The notes under the pieces: model-generated
The model's database searches: none
What the model was told of the DNA's origin: nothing
Seen by the model: only the letters and a program-made list of their open reading frames with translations
Shown: positions 1-6,626 of the stretch, in pieces
Numbering within the stretch: position 1 is the stretch's first letter
How the letters are laid out: every line of letters starts with the position of its first letter
Made by a program: the position numbers and the translations under genes
Assembly (NCBI RefSeq): GCF_036965165.1
Contig: NZ_JBALOX010000157.1
Location: forward strand, 1 to 8,136
Reading direction: 5' to 3'
DNA: 8,136 nucleotides
DNA from: Ferdinandcohnia sp036965165
GTDB taxonomy: Bacteria > Bacillota > Bacilli > Bacillales > Bacillaceae_L

Positions 1-2
1 TC

Positions 3-65
3 AGTAAATTACCTGTTTTATTAACACAAATACATAAAAAAGATATAGTAGGAGGATTTAAATGA
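3..65 (+). CDS. Possible 3' end of an upstream gene (partial)
   Basis: This frame is open from the window edge to a TGA at 63-65, which overlaps the ATG of the next gene in an ATGA arrangement typical of translationally coupled genes. The other two forward frames contain stops in this stretch. The encoded tail ends in DIVGGFK. A basic end of the form (V/I)xG...K is common at the C-terminus of sugar ABC-transporter permeases in Gram-positive bacteria, and such a gene would fit this locus, but twenty residues are too few to assign a family. A 20-codon open frame can easily arise by chance, so this is a low-confidence call. Confidence 0.25.
   Translation, partial: SKLPVLLTQIHKKDIVGGFK
50..56 (+). 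promoter_or_regulatory. Strong Shine-Dalgarno site for the SDR gene
   Basis: AGGAGGA lies five bases upstream of the ATG at 62. It is a near-perfect complement to the 16S rRNA 3' end and fixes that start codon. If the upstream open frame is real, the site lies inside its last codons. Confidence 0.8.
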
Positions 66-77
66 AAACGATTGCGG
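61..77 (+). promoter_or_regulatory. Candidate CcpA (cre-like) site overlapping the first start codon
   Basis: Read from 62, the sequence ATGAAAACGATTGCGG fits the Bacillus cre consensus WTGNAARCGNWWNCAW at all but the last two positions. Catabolite repression would be expected for a glycoside-use operon in bacilli, and cre sites at or just after a start codon can act as roadblocks. However, the match sits in a start codon followed by an ordinary Lys-Thr-Ile sequence, so part of the similarity comes free from coding. Treat it as a weak candidate. Confidence 0.2.
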
Positions 78-1078
78 AATTAGAAGACTTTATGTCGACA
101 CCTAGTGAAGATTTAATTAAGGACATTCAACAACTCGATGGAGACATCATGATTATAGGTGTAAGTGGAAAAATGGGACCGACTTTAGCGAAACTAGCAA
201 AGCGAGCTGTTAATCAGTCAGGTTTATCTAAAAAAGTAATTGGTGTTGCGAGATTCTCAGATGAAAGTTTAATAGAAGAACTAGAGGCATCTGGCATTGA
301 AACCATCAAAGCTGATCTTTTGAAAGAAGAAGACCTTCTAAGCCTGCCGAACGTAAAAAATATTATTTTTATGGCAGGCACTAAATTTGGAACAGTGGGG
401 AATGAGCATTATACATGGGCAATGAATGCATATCTTCCAGGACGTATCGCAGAAAAATTTAAGGACTCACGGATTGTTTCGTTTTCGACTGGAAATGTAT
501 ATCCATTAACCTCAGTTTTAAGCAATGGTTGTACGGAAGACGTAGCTCCAAATCCAGTTGGTGAATATGCACAATCCTGTTTAGGCAGAGAACGAGTGCT
601 TACTTATTTCTCTCATAAACACCAAACTCCAGTTGTCCTATTTAGACTTAATTATGCAATTGACCTTCGATATGGAGTTTTACTCGAAATTGCAAAATCA
701 GTATCACAAGGTAAACCTATTGATTTAACAATGGGAAATGTGAATGTCATTTGGCAAGGAGACGCGAATGAATACGCAATTCGCTCCTTATTACATACAA
801 ATCATCCTCCACAAATCATTAATGTGACAGGACCTGAAACGTTATCAGTAAGATGGCTAGCTAATGAATTCGGCAAACGAATGGAAAAGGAACCGTTATT
901 CGTAAATAGTGAAAGCCCTACGGCATTGTTAAATAATGCATCACATGCTCATAAATTATTTGGCTATCCAAAGGTAACGGTTCAACAGATGATTGATTTG
1001 ATTGCGGACTGGGTTATCGGTGATGGGGAAACCATCAATAAGCCAACGCATTTCCAAGAAAGAGAAGGTGCATTTTAA
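62..1078 (+). CDS. Atypical extended-SDR, NAD-dependent epimerase/dehydratase family protein
   Basis: This 338-residue cytoplasmic protein belongs to the extended short-chain dehydrogenase/reductase (SDR) group, whose members oxidise, epimerise or dehydrate sugars and nucleotide sugars. A Rossmann fold begins near residue 30 with the dinucleotide loop GVSGKMG (33-39, GxxGxxG). FMAG (103-106) matches the adenine-ring strand, and FSTGNVY (141-147) occupies the catalytic Ser/Thr strand. The usual YxxxK pair appears as YAQSC: Tyr169 is present but the lysine position is Cys173. RLNYAI (195-200) and the C-terminal substrate-binding half are typical in length. The start is set by AGGAGGA at 50-56. 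The stop overlaps the next ATG by one base (TAATG), implying coupled expression with the DapA-like gene. The substrate is unknown. It could be a sugar oxidoreductase working by a modified mechanism, or a non-redox member of the fold. Confidence 0.88.
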   Translation: MKTIAELEDFMSTPSEDLIKDIQQLDGDIMIIGVSGKMGPTLAKLAKRAVNQSGLSKKVIGVARFSDESLIEELEASGIETIKADLLKEEDLLSLPNVKNIIFMAGTKFGTVGNEHYTWAMNAYLPGRIAEKFKDSRIVSFSTGNVYPLTSVLSNGCTEDVAPNPVGEYAQSCLGRERVLTYFSHKHQTPVVLFRLNYAIDLRYGVLLEIAKSVSQGKPIDLTMGNVNVIWQGDANEYAIRSLLHTNHPPQIINVTGPETLSVRWLANEFGKRMEKEPLFVNSESPTALLNNASHAHKLFGYPKVTVQQMIDLIADWVIGDGETINKPTHFQEREGAF

Positions 1079-2136
1079 TGCTAAAAGAGGCTGTTAAGAT
1101 AAAGCTTCATGAGGGCACAGTGATTCCCGCTCATCCACTTGCATTGACAGAAGAAAGACAGCTTGATGAAGCAGGACAGCGAGCATTAACACGCTACTAT
1201 ATTGATGCTGGTGTCGGTGGAATTGCAGTGGGCGTTCATACCACACAGTTCGAAATTCGTGATCCTGAATTCAATTTGTATCAAAAAGTGTTATCGCTTG
1301 CAATTGAAGAAACGAAGCGTGCCAATGTTTCTGAAAGCTTCATAAAGATAGCTGGTATTTGTGGACCCACAGAGCAAGCTATTCATGAAGCAACATTCAG
1401 TAAAGGGATTGGCTATGATTTAGGACTGTTAAGTATGGGGGGATTAAATCACCTGTCTGAAGATGAATTACTTGAACGTGCCGAAAAGGTAGCGGAAATT
1501 ATACCGGTGTTTGGCTTTTATCTGCAACCTGCAGTGGGGGGACGGATTTTCTCTTATGAATTTTGGGAGCGTTTTGCTTCTATTCAAAATGTGCACGCGA
1601 TAAAAATTGCACCGTTTGATCGATATTGTTCGATAGACGTCGTTCGTGCCGTTTGCAATTCACCTCGAAATGAGGATATTGCTTTATACACCGGAAATGA
1701 CGATAACATAATAAACGATTTACTTATGACATATGAATTTACTGTTGGTAATCATGTGGTTGAAAAGAAAATCGTTGGTGGCCTTCTTGGACACTGGTCG
1801 GTTTGGACAAAACAAGTCGTTGAGACATTTGAGGAGATTAAAAAGGTCAGAGAACAGGATTCAATTCCAACAAAGTTACTCACTCTTGGTCAACAAATTA
1901 CAGATGCCAATGCTGCGATATTTGATTCACGAAACAGCTTCAAAGGAAGCATAGCTGGAATTAATGAAATCCTAGCACGACAAGGATTGCTTCAAGGTAA
2001 TTGGTGTTTAGTGGATCGTGAAGTTTTAAGTCCGGGTCAGGCAGAGGAGTTAGACCGCATTTATACTAGCTACCCGCATTTACATGATGATGAATTTGTA
2101 AAAGCAAACTTATCAAAGTGGTTGGCAAATAATTGA
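1078..2136 (+). CDS. DapA/NAL-family (dihydrodipicolinate synthase-like) lyase or aldolase
   Basis: This 352-residue protein matches the class I, Schiff-base-forming DapA/N-acetylneuraminate lyase superfamily, whose TIM-barrel enzymes cleave or condense pyruvate-type keto acids. Visible landmarks in order are GVHTT (52-56), in the place of the substrate-carboxylate loop GTTGE; Tyr148 in FYLQPAVGG, matching the catalytic tyrosine; Lys176 in AIKIAP, matching the Schiff-base lysine of the IKE/IKD motif; and GNDD (206-209), matching the GDD loop. The length exceeds the usual ~290-310 residues, mostly through the C-terminal end, and the GVHTTQFE loop departs from true DapA. It is therefore unlikely to be the lysine-biosynthesis enzyme. 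Its place between an SDR and an MDR, with glycosidases downstream, suggests retro-aldol cleavage of an oxidised or 2-keto-3-deoxy sugar product (inference). A purine-rich site, GAAGGTG, lies within the end of the upstream gene. Confidence 0.85.
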   Translation: MLKEAVKIKLHEGTVIPAHPLALTEERQLDEAGQRALTRYYIDAGVGGIAVGVHTTQFEIRDPEFNLYQKVLSLAIEETKRANVSESFIKIAGICGPTEQAIHEATFSKGIGYDLGLLSMGGLNHLSEDELLERAEKVAEIIPVFGFYLQPAVGGRIFSYEFWERFASIQNVHAIKIAPFDRYCSIDVVRAVCNSPRNEDIALYTGNDDNIINDLLMTYEFTVGNHVVEKKIVGGLLGHWSVWTKQVVETFEEIKKVREQDSIPTKLLTLGQQITDANAAIFDSRNSFKGSIAGINEILARQGLLQGNWCLVDREVLSPGQAEELDRIYTSYPHLHDDEFVKANLSKWLANN

Positions 2137-2137
2137 C

Positions 2138-2146
2138 GGAGGAAGG
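2138..2146 (+). promoter_or_regulatory. Shine-Dalgarno site that decides the MDR start
   Basis: GGAGGAAGG begins two bases after the stop of the DapA-like gene and ends seven bases before the ATG at 2154. An in-frame TTG at 2133 would place this site inside the coding sequence, so 2154 is the better start. Confidence 0.8.
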
Positions 2147-2153
2147 ATTTCAA

Positions 2154-3158
2154 ATGAAAAGAATTGTCGCAAACAACAAGAAAGTTGAAATCATCGAGGA
2201 TGAAGTACCAAGTATTGAAGGAAAACCATCCTATATATTAGTCAAAACATTATATTCAGTCATTTCGCCAGGTACTGAGCTATCGATGCTTGCTATTAGT
2301 GAAAATAAGCAGTTTCATCTTGGCTATAGTGCGATGGGCGAAGTTGTTGATTGCGGTAGTGACATTACCGATGTGAAAAAAGGGGATCTAGTTGCTTGTT
2401 ACGGTGCTCCATATGTTCACCATGATGAATATTTACAAGTTCCGAAACCATTATATGCCAAGGTACCCGATTCCGTTGATCCGAAGGAAGCAGCCCTAGG
2501 TGGACTTGGGGCGATTGCGATTCATGCGCTACGGATAGCCAATCTTCAATTTGGTGAAACAGTCGTCATCGTTGGATTAGGAGTTTTAGGACAATTAATC
2601 GCTAAAATTGCCAATGCAGCAGCCTATAATGTGATTGCCTATGATTTGCATGAAAGTCGTGTTGACATGCTTAAGAAAGAAAATATTAAATCATTTGTGT
2701 CTATCGAAGAAATGGAAGAGGCCATACGGATTGATACGAATTCACGAGGAGCGGATGCGGTCCTATTATGTGCCGGAGGCAAACGTTCTCTACTTACTCA
2801 TGAATGCTTGAAATGGATTCGTAACAAAGGAAAAGCAGTCATTGTTGGTGATATTGAGCCAGATTTTCCGAGAGACTTAATGTTTGGTAAAGAGGCGCAG
2901 CTACTCATTTCTCGGGCAGGAGGTCCTGGTAGATACGATAGTGTTTATGAAAGGGACGCCGTTGATTATCCTTATGAATATGTCCGCTGGACAGAAGGAA
3001 GGAACCTGGAAGAATATATTCGACTAATTAAGGAAAAACGAATCGATGTCCGGCCATTTATTTCAGAAGTTGTTGAATTTGTCGATGCACCCCATGAATT
3101 TGATAAACTGTTGAAAAAGGAATCTACAACACTTACAAAATTAATTCATTTTCCGTAA
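2154..3158 (+). CDS. Zinc-free MDR-superfamily dehydrogenase (alcohol/threonine dehydrogenase-like)
   Basis: This 334-residue cytoplasmic protein is a medium-chain dehydrogenase/reductase (MDR), counted from the ATG at 2154. An N-terminal GroES-like domain (about 1-115) contains VISPGTE (36-42) and LGYSAMGEVV (56-65). A Rossmann domain follows, with GLGVLG (141-146) and an acidic residue (Asp164) after the second strand, which favours NAD over NADP. Databases usually label this family 'zinc-binding alcohol dehydrogenase', but the zinc ligands are missing. The usual Cys is Ser38, the usual GHE is GYS (57-59), and the four-cysteine structural lobe is absent. The pattern resembles the subgroup near bacteriochlorophyllide/threonine dehydrogenase-like proteins. 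It probably oxidises or reduces a carbohydrate hydroxyl/keto group in the same pathway as its neighbours; its substrate is not evident. The 17-base gap to the previous gene supports co-transcription. Confidence 0.87.
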   Translation: MKRIVANNKKVEIIEDEVPSIEGKPSYILVKTLYSVISPGTELSMLAISENKQFHLGYSAMGEVVDCGSDITDVKKGDLVACYGAPYVHHDEYLQVPKPLYAKVPDSVDPKEAALGGLGAIAIHALRIANLQFGETVVIVGLGVLGQLIAKIANAAAYNVIAYDLHESRVDMLKKENIKSFVSIEEMEEAIRIDTNSRGADAVLLCAGGKRSLLTHECLKWIRNKGKAVIVGDIEPDFPRDLMFGKEAQLLISRAGGPGRYDSVYERDAVDYPYEYVRWTEGRNLEEYIRLIKEKRIDVRPFISEVVEFVDAPHEFDKLLKKESTTLTKLIHFP

Positions 3159-3189
3159 GGACTTTGAAAAATACGTAATAAACTGTACG

Positions 3190-3296
3190 AAGGAAGGTTT
3201 TTATCGCATTTAAGATGAGCTCCACATTTTGGTATTGACGAGTTTTCTTGTTTATACCAAGGGACGCCACATTAGAGGGATATTAAAACCTTCCTT
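3190..3296 (+). promoter_or_regulatory. Candidate structured leader or attenuator: perfect 12-bp inverted repeat closing an 83-nt loop
   Basis: AAGGAAGGTTTT (3190-3201) is the exact reverse complement of AAAACCTTCCTT (3285-3296). In RNA this would form a long closing helix around an inner hairpin at 3229-3260, leaving conserved-looking single-stranded stretches on both sides (around GAGCTCCACAT and GACGCCACATTAGAGGG). Only a weak T-rich tail (TTTTAT) follows the right arm, and the large loop is unlike a simple intrinsic terminator. The architecture, a closing stem plus an inner hairpin just upstream of a Shine-Dalgarno site, is like that of riboswitches and other cis-regulatory RNAs. I matched it to no known class (not T-box, glmS or LicT/RAT-like). 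Confidence 0.45.
3229..3260 (+). repeat. Inner imperfect hairpin or palindrome
   Basis: TTGGTAT (3229-3235) pairs perfectly with ATACCAA (3254-3260). After one T-T mismatch, positions 3237-3242 pair with 3247-3252, including two G-U pairs, leaving a TTTT tetraloop at 3243-3246. As RNA this is a 13-pair stem-loop. As DNA, the outer half-sites form a dyad that a transcription factor could bind. It is not followed by a T-run, so it is not an intrinsic terminator by itself. Confidence 0.5.
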
Positions 3297-3323
3297 TTAT
3301 TAAGCAGAAAAGAGGTATCAAAT

Positions 3324-5207
3324 ATGCAAATAAATTTTATAGGTGAAACAAATTCAATTTTAAAAGGTTTAGGGCTTTTAACCGATGAGCTAAACATTGA
3401 ATTACATGAAAAAGGATACCCAATTACGGTTACACAAAGGGTTGGAAATATCCATGTCAGCAATAAGGATGGAAAAGGTGAAATCTTTTATCAGGAGAAA
3501 ATCCATTTCTATCGCGCGATTGGTGTGTGGTTAGAGAATTATAGGAAAAAAGGCGACTTCGAGTTGACCGAAGAGCCAAATTTTTATACGAGTGGTGTCA
3601 TGCTGGATGTTTCTAGAAATGCCGTATTAAAAGTAGAGGAAGTTCAAGGGTTTCTAAGAAAATTGGCGGTCATGGGCTTAAATGTCGTCATGCTTTATAC
3701 AGAGGATACTTACGAAGTTCCAGATTATCCGTATTTTGGGTATATGCGTGGTAGATACACGGAAGATGAACTAAAGGCATGTGATGAATATGCACATACC
3801 TTTGGAATTGAAATGATTCCTTGTATTCAAACCCTGGCCCATTTAACAATGGCATTAAAATGGGGCTATGCAAAAGAAATGAGAGATACTGCTGACATAT
3901 TATTAGCTGGTGATTCGAAAACATACCAATTTATTGAAAGTATGATTGAGGCTGCTTCAAAGCCATTTAAATCTAACCGGATTCATATTGGAATGGATGA
4001 AGCTCATCAGCTTGGGCTTGGTCGATATTTAGATATAAATGGATATGAAAACCGCTTTGAGATCATGAATAAGCATTTAGAGCAAGTAGTATCGATTGCG
4101 GAGCGTCGGGGCTTAAAACCAATGATTTGGAGCGATATGTATTTCCGCTTAGGTTCTAAACACGGAGAATATTATGATAAAGATGTACATATTCCAAAAG
4201 AAGCGATTGACTCTATACCAAAGAATGCCCAGCTTGTTTATTGGGACTATTATCATGCGGATGAAGAGTTTTATCGTTCTTATATACAAAAACATAAAGA
4301 ATTAGGAAGAGATACTCTTTTCGCTGGTGGGGCATGGACATGGAATGGAATTTCTCCAAATTACGGAAGAGCATTTGTAACAACAGAAGCTGCTTTATCA
4401 GCGTGTAAAAAAGATGGGATTCAAGAAGTTTTTACAACATTATGGGGCGACAATGGTGCGGAAACTCCGCTCACAACTGCATTACCTGTCATCCAACTCT
4501 ATGCGGAACATACTTATCATGAAACTGTTACCAGGGAACATCTTGCACAACGATTTCAGTTTTGTACGGGTAGTCATTTAGAGGATTTCCTGATTCTTAA
4601 TGGATTGGATGAAACGCCTGGGGTAATGAAAAATAATTTAAATTCATCAAACGCTTCAAAATTTTTATTATGGCAGGATCTTTTAATCGGTTTATTTGAT
4701 AAAAATATCAATGGGTTACAAATGAATGAGCATTATAAGAAGCTTTTTCCCGAATTAAAGGGTGCCAAAGAGAGAAATCCTAAAGTTTCGTCCTCATTTG
4801 ATTTTTACCAACAATTATCGAATGTCCTAAGTGTAAAGGCGGAAATGGGTATCCATTTGAAGACAGCTTATGACCAAAAAGATAAAAAAGGAATGTCCGA
4901 CCTTTTAGGAGTCATTAATGAGTTGGCTGCCGAGGTAAGAACTCTGCATTCCAAACATAGGGAGGTTTGGTTTTCATTATACAAACCATTTGGTTGGGAA
5001 ATTATTGAGTTCCGCTATGGCGGATTAGTAGCCCGATTGGAAACGACACAATTACGGGTTCAACAATGGATAGAAGGTACAATCGATAGAATTGAAGAAT
5101 TAGAAGAAAAGAGATTAGTACATGATGGTCCAAATGGAATTCTAGAAGGATCTTTAGGAAACCACTTTTACCACCGAATTGCCACAGCGGGGAATTTTAA
5201 TTGGTAA
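3324..5207 (+). CDS. Family GH20 beta-N-acetylhexosaminidase (GcnA-like, intracellular)
   Basis: This 627-residue enzyme should release terminal beta-linked N-acetylglucosamine (possibly N-acetylgalactosamine) from oligosaccharides by the GH20 substrate-assisted mechanism, in which the 2-acetamido group is the nucleophile. An N-terminal non-catalytic domain (about 1-85) precedes the TIM barrel, which starts at VMLDVSRNAV (92-101). HIGMDEAH (221-228) carries the catalytic Asp225-Glu226 pair. WSD (269-271), WDYYH (307-311), WTWNG (338-342) and WGDNGAE (374-380) supply the usual aromatic and polar subsite residues. The last ~220 residues are mainly helical. Length and domain order match Streptococcus GcnA and Paenibacillus enzymes of the same branch. 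There is no signal peptide or wall anchor, so it acts in the cytoplasm on imported sugars. The start is set by the purine-rich site near 3310-3316. It stands first after the structured intergenic region and 27 bases before the GH1 gene. Confidence 0.93.
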   Translation: MQINFIGETNSILKGLGLLTDELNIELHEKGYPITVTQRVGNIHVSNKDGKGEIFYQEKIHFYRAIGVWLENYRKKGDFELTEEPNFYTSGVMLDVSRNAVLKVEEVQGFLRKLAVMGLNVVMLYTEDTYEVPDYPYFGYMRGRYTEDELKACDEYAHTFGIEMIPCIQTLAHLTMALKWGYAKEMRDTADILLAGDSKTYQFIESMIEAASKPFKSNRIHIGMDEAHQLGLGRYLDINGYENRFEIMNKHLEQVVSIAERRGLKPMIWSDMYFRLGSKHGEYYDKDVHIPKEAIDSIPKNAQLVYWDYYHADEEFYRSYIQKHKELGRDTLFAGGAWTWNGISPNYGRAFVTTEAALSACKKDGIQEVFTTLWGDNGAETPLTTALPVIQLYAEHTYHETVTREHLAQRFQFCTGSHLEDFLILNGLDETPGVMKNNLNSSNASKFLLWQDLLIGLFDKNINGLQMNEHYKKLFPELKGAKERNPKVSSSFDFYQQLSNVLSVKAEMGIHLKTAYDQKDKKGMSDLLGVINELAAEVRTLHSKHREVWFSLYKPFGWEIIEFRYGGLVARLETTQLRVQQWIEGTIDRIEELEEKRLVHDGPNGILEGSLGNHFYHRIATAGNFNW

Positions 5208-5234
5208 ATATATGTATCAATTGGAGGTGAAATT

Positions 5235-6578
5235 ATGCCTATTATTCAGTTTCCAAAAGACATGAAATGGGGAACAGCGACGGCTGCTTATCAAGTGGAA
5301 GGAGCAGCATTTGAGGATGGGAGAGGGTTATCCATATGGGATACCTTTTCCCGTACCCCAGGAAAAGTGATGAATGATGATAATGGTGATATCGCTTGTG
5401 ATAGCTATCATCGTTATCAAGAGGATATTGTATTATTAGACCAATTAGGTGCTAATGTGTATCGCTTTTCAGTTTCATGGCCAAGGATTTATCCAAATGG
5501 AAGAGGAGAACTAAATCCAGTAGGTTTGCAATATTATCATAATTTAGTAGATCAATTGGTGGAAAAAGGAATCGAGCCAATGCTTACCCTGTACCACTGG
5601 GATCTTCCACAGGCGCTACAAGATCAAGGTGGTTGGGCGAACAGAGAAACAGTTGATGCCTTTAGCGAATATGCTGAAACCATTTTTAAGGAGTTTAATG
5701 GGAAAGTGAAATATTGGCAAACAATTAACGAACCGTTATGTGCCGCCTTTTTATCGAATTATCGAGGTGTTCATGCGCCAGGGTATCAAGATCTTCAACT
5801 TGCTGTAGATGTTTCTCATCATTTGGTGTTAGCACATGGAAAAGCCGTTAAGGTATTTCGTGAACTAGGAATAGAAGGAAAAATTGGCACAGCAACGAAT
5901 ACCACATGGAGAGAACCTTTTAGTAATCGATTAGAAGATATCGAAGCCTGTAGGAGAGAGATTGGACATAACATTGATTGGTTTCTAGATCCTATTTTTA
6001 AGGGAGAGTATCCATCCTATTTAGTGGATTGGTTTAAAAAGAAAGGTGCAGAGCTGCATATTGAAGAAGGAGATATGGAAATCATCAAGCAGCCCATTGA
6101 TTTTATAGGTGTTAACTATTATTCAGGAAATGTCGCTCGCTATCAAGAAAATACTGGATTACTAGATATTGAGAATATTGAAATTGATTATAACCACACA
6201 CATATCGGCTGGCCCATCTATGCAGATGGATTTTATAAAGTATTTCAATATCTAGCTGAACGATATGGAAATACTCCGTTATTTATTACCGAAAATGGAG
6301 CTTGTTGTGTTGATAAACTTGTCGATGGAAAAGTGAATGACCAGGACCGAATAAACTATTATAAGCAGCATTTGACTGCTGTAAGTAGAGCGATTGAATC
6401 AGGAATCCCAATCATTGGATATCTAGCTTGGTCGTTATTAGATAATTTTGAGTGGGCAGACGGTTATGGGAAGCGATTTGGTCTCGTATATGTAGACTTT
6501 GATTCATTAGAACGTATTAAAAAAGAAAGCTACCACTGGTACAAAGAAGTAATTGCCAATGGATGTTTGGAAATCTAA
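5235..6578 (+). CDS. Family GH1 beta-glucosidase
   Basis: This 447-residue retaining beta-glycosidase hydrolyses terminal beta-glucosyl or related residues from short oligosaccharides or aglycones. The GH1 N-terminal signature is present (FPKDMKWGTATAAYQVEGA, residues 6-24). TINEP (163-167) gives acid/base Glu166, and ITENG (351-355) gives nucleophile Glu353. Gln20, His121 and Asn165 fill the conserved sugar-binding positions. FEWADGYGKRFGL (405-417) has Glu406-Trp407, the form seen in true beta-glucosidases. The Ser/Lys/Tyr phosphate-binding set of 6-phospho-beta-glucosidases is absent, so the substrate is unphosphorylated and probably not delivered by a PTS. Length equals that of Bacillus/Paenibacillus BglA-type enzymes. 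There is no signal peptide. GGAGG at 5223-5227 sets the start. Together with the upstream GH20 enzyme it suggests a mixed glucosyl/N-acetylglucosaminyl substrate or two related glycosides (inference). Confidence 0.95.
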   Translation: MPIIQFPKDMKWGTATAAYQVEGAAFEDGRGLSIWDTFSRTPGKVMNDDNGDIACDSYHRYQEDIVLLDQLGANVYRFSVSWPRIYPNGRGELNPVGLQYYHNLVDQLVEKGIEPMLTLYHWDLPQALQDQGGWANRETVDAFSEYAETIFKEFNGKVKYWQTINEPLCAAFLSNYRGVHAPGYQDLQLAVDVSHHLVLAHGKAVKVFRELGIEGKIGTATNTTWREPFSNRLEDIEACRREIGHNIDWFLDPIFKGEYPSYLVDWFKKKGAELHIEEGDMEIIKQPIDFIGVNYYSGNVARYQENTGLLDIENIEIDYNHTHIGWPIYADGFYKVFQYLAERYGNTPLFITENGACCVDKLVDGKVNDQDRINYYKQHLTAVSRAIESGIPIIGYLAWSLLDNFEWADGYGKRFGLVYVDFDSLERIKKESYHWYKEVIANGCLEI

Positions 6579-6626
6579 ATCATCTTGTTAGGCAACTTAC
6601 GGAAATAGAGGAAAGAGGTCGATATT

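Larger units (their letters stand above)
3159..3323 (+). other. 165-bp intergenic region with RNA structure potential, dividing the cluster
   Basis: This is the longest non-coding stretch in the window. It holds two nested inverted repeats, described separately, and ends with a purine-rich Shine-Dalgarno site, AAGAGGT, near 3310-3316, for the GH20 gene. I could not identify a convincing -35/-10 pair. TTGACG at 3235-3240 and TTGTTT at 3248-3253 lack a good -10 at normal spacing. The region may attenuate, process or restart transcription between the SDR-lyase-MDR trio and the glycosidase genes. Confidence 0.6.

Noticed and set aside
1733..1954. A 73-codon open frame inside the DapA-like gene in another frame
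   Set aside because: It has no ribosome-binding site and a low-complexity basic composition, and it lies wholly inside a well-supported gene.
2133..2153. An in-frame TTG start for the MDR gene, seven codons upstream of the ATG
   Set aside because: It would overlap the end of the DapA-like gene and place the strong GGAGGAAGG site inside the coding sequence with no good site before it. The ATG at 2154 has ideal spacing.
3190..3296. A LicT/BglG antiterminator (RAT) or T-box leader
   Set aside because: I found neither a RAT-like sequence nor the T-box AGGGTGG core, and the adjacent GH1 enzyme lacks the phospho-sugar signature expected of PTS/LicT-controlled operons.
3190..3300. A simple intrinsic terminator between the two gene groups
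   Set aside because: The 12-bp arms enclose 83 nt and are followed only by TTTTAT, and the inner hairpin has no T-run after it, so neither fits the standard form. Partial termination or attenuation remains possible.
3159..3323. A sigma-A promoter upstream of the GH20 gene
   Set aside because: TTGACG, TTGTTT and TTGAAA hexamers are present, but none has a good -10 at 16-18 bp. No call was made, though a weak or alternative-sigma promoter cannot be excluded.
3272..3463. A minus-strand open frame covering the end of the intergenic region and the start of the GH20 gene
   Set aside because: It mirrors the GH20 N-terminus and has no family features or credible start signal.
3688..3924. A minus-strand open frame within the GH20 gene
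   Set aside because: It is antisense to conserved catalytic-barrel sequence, with no recognisable protein motif.
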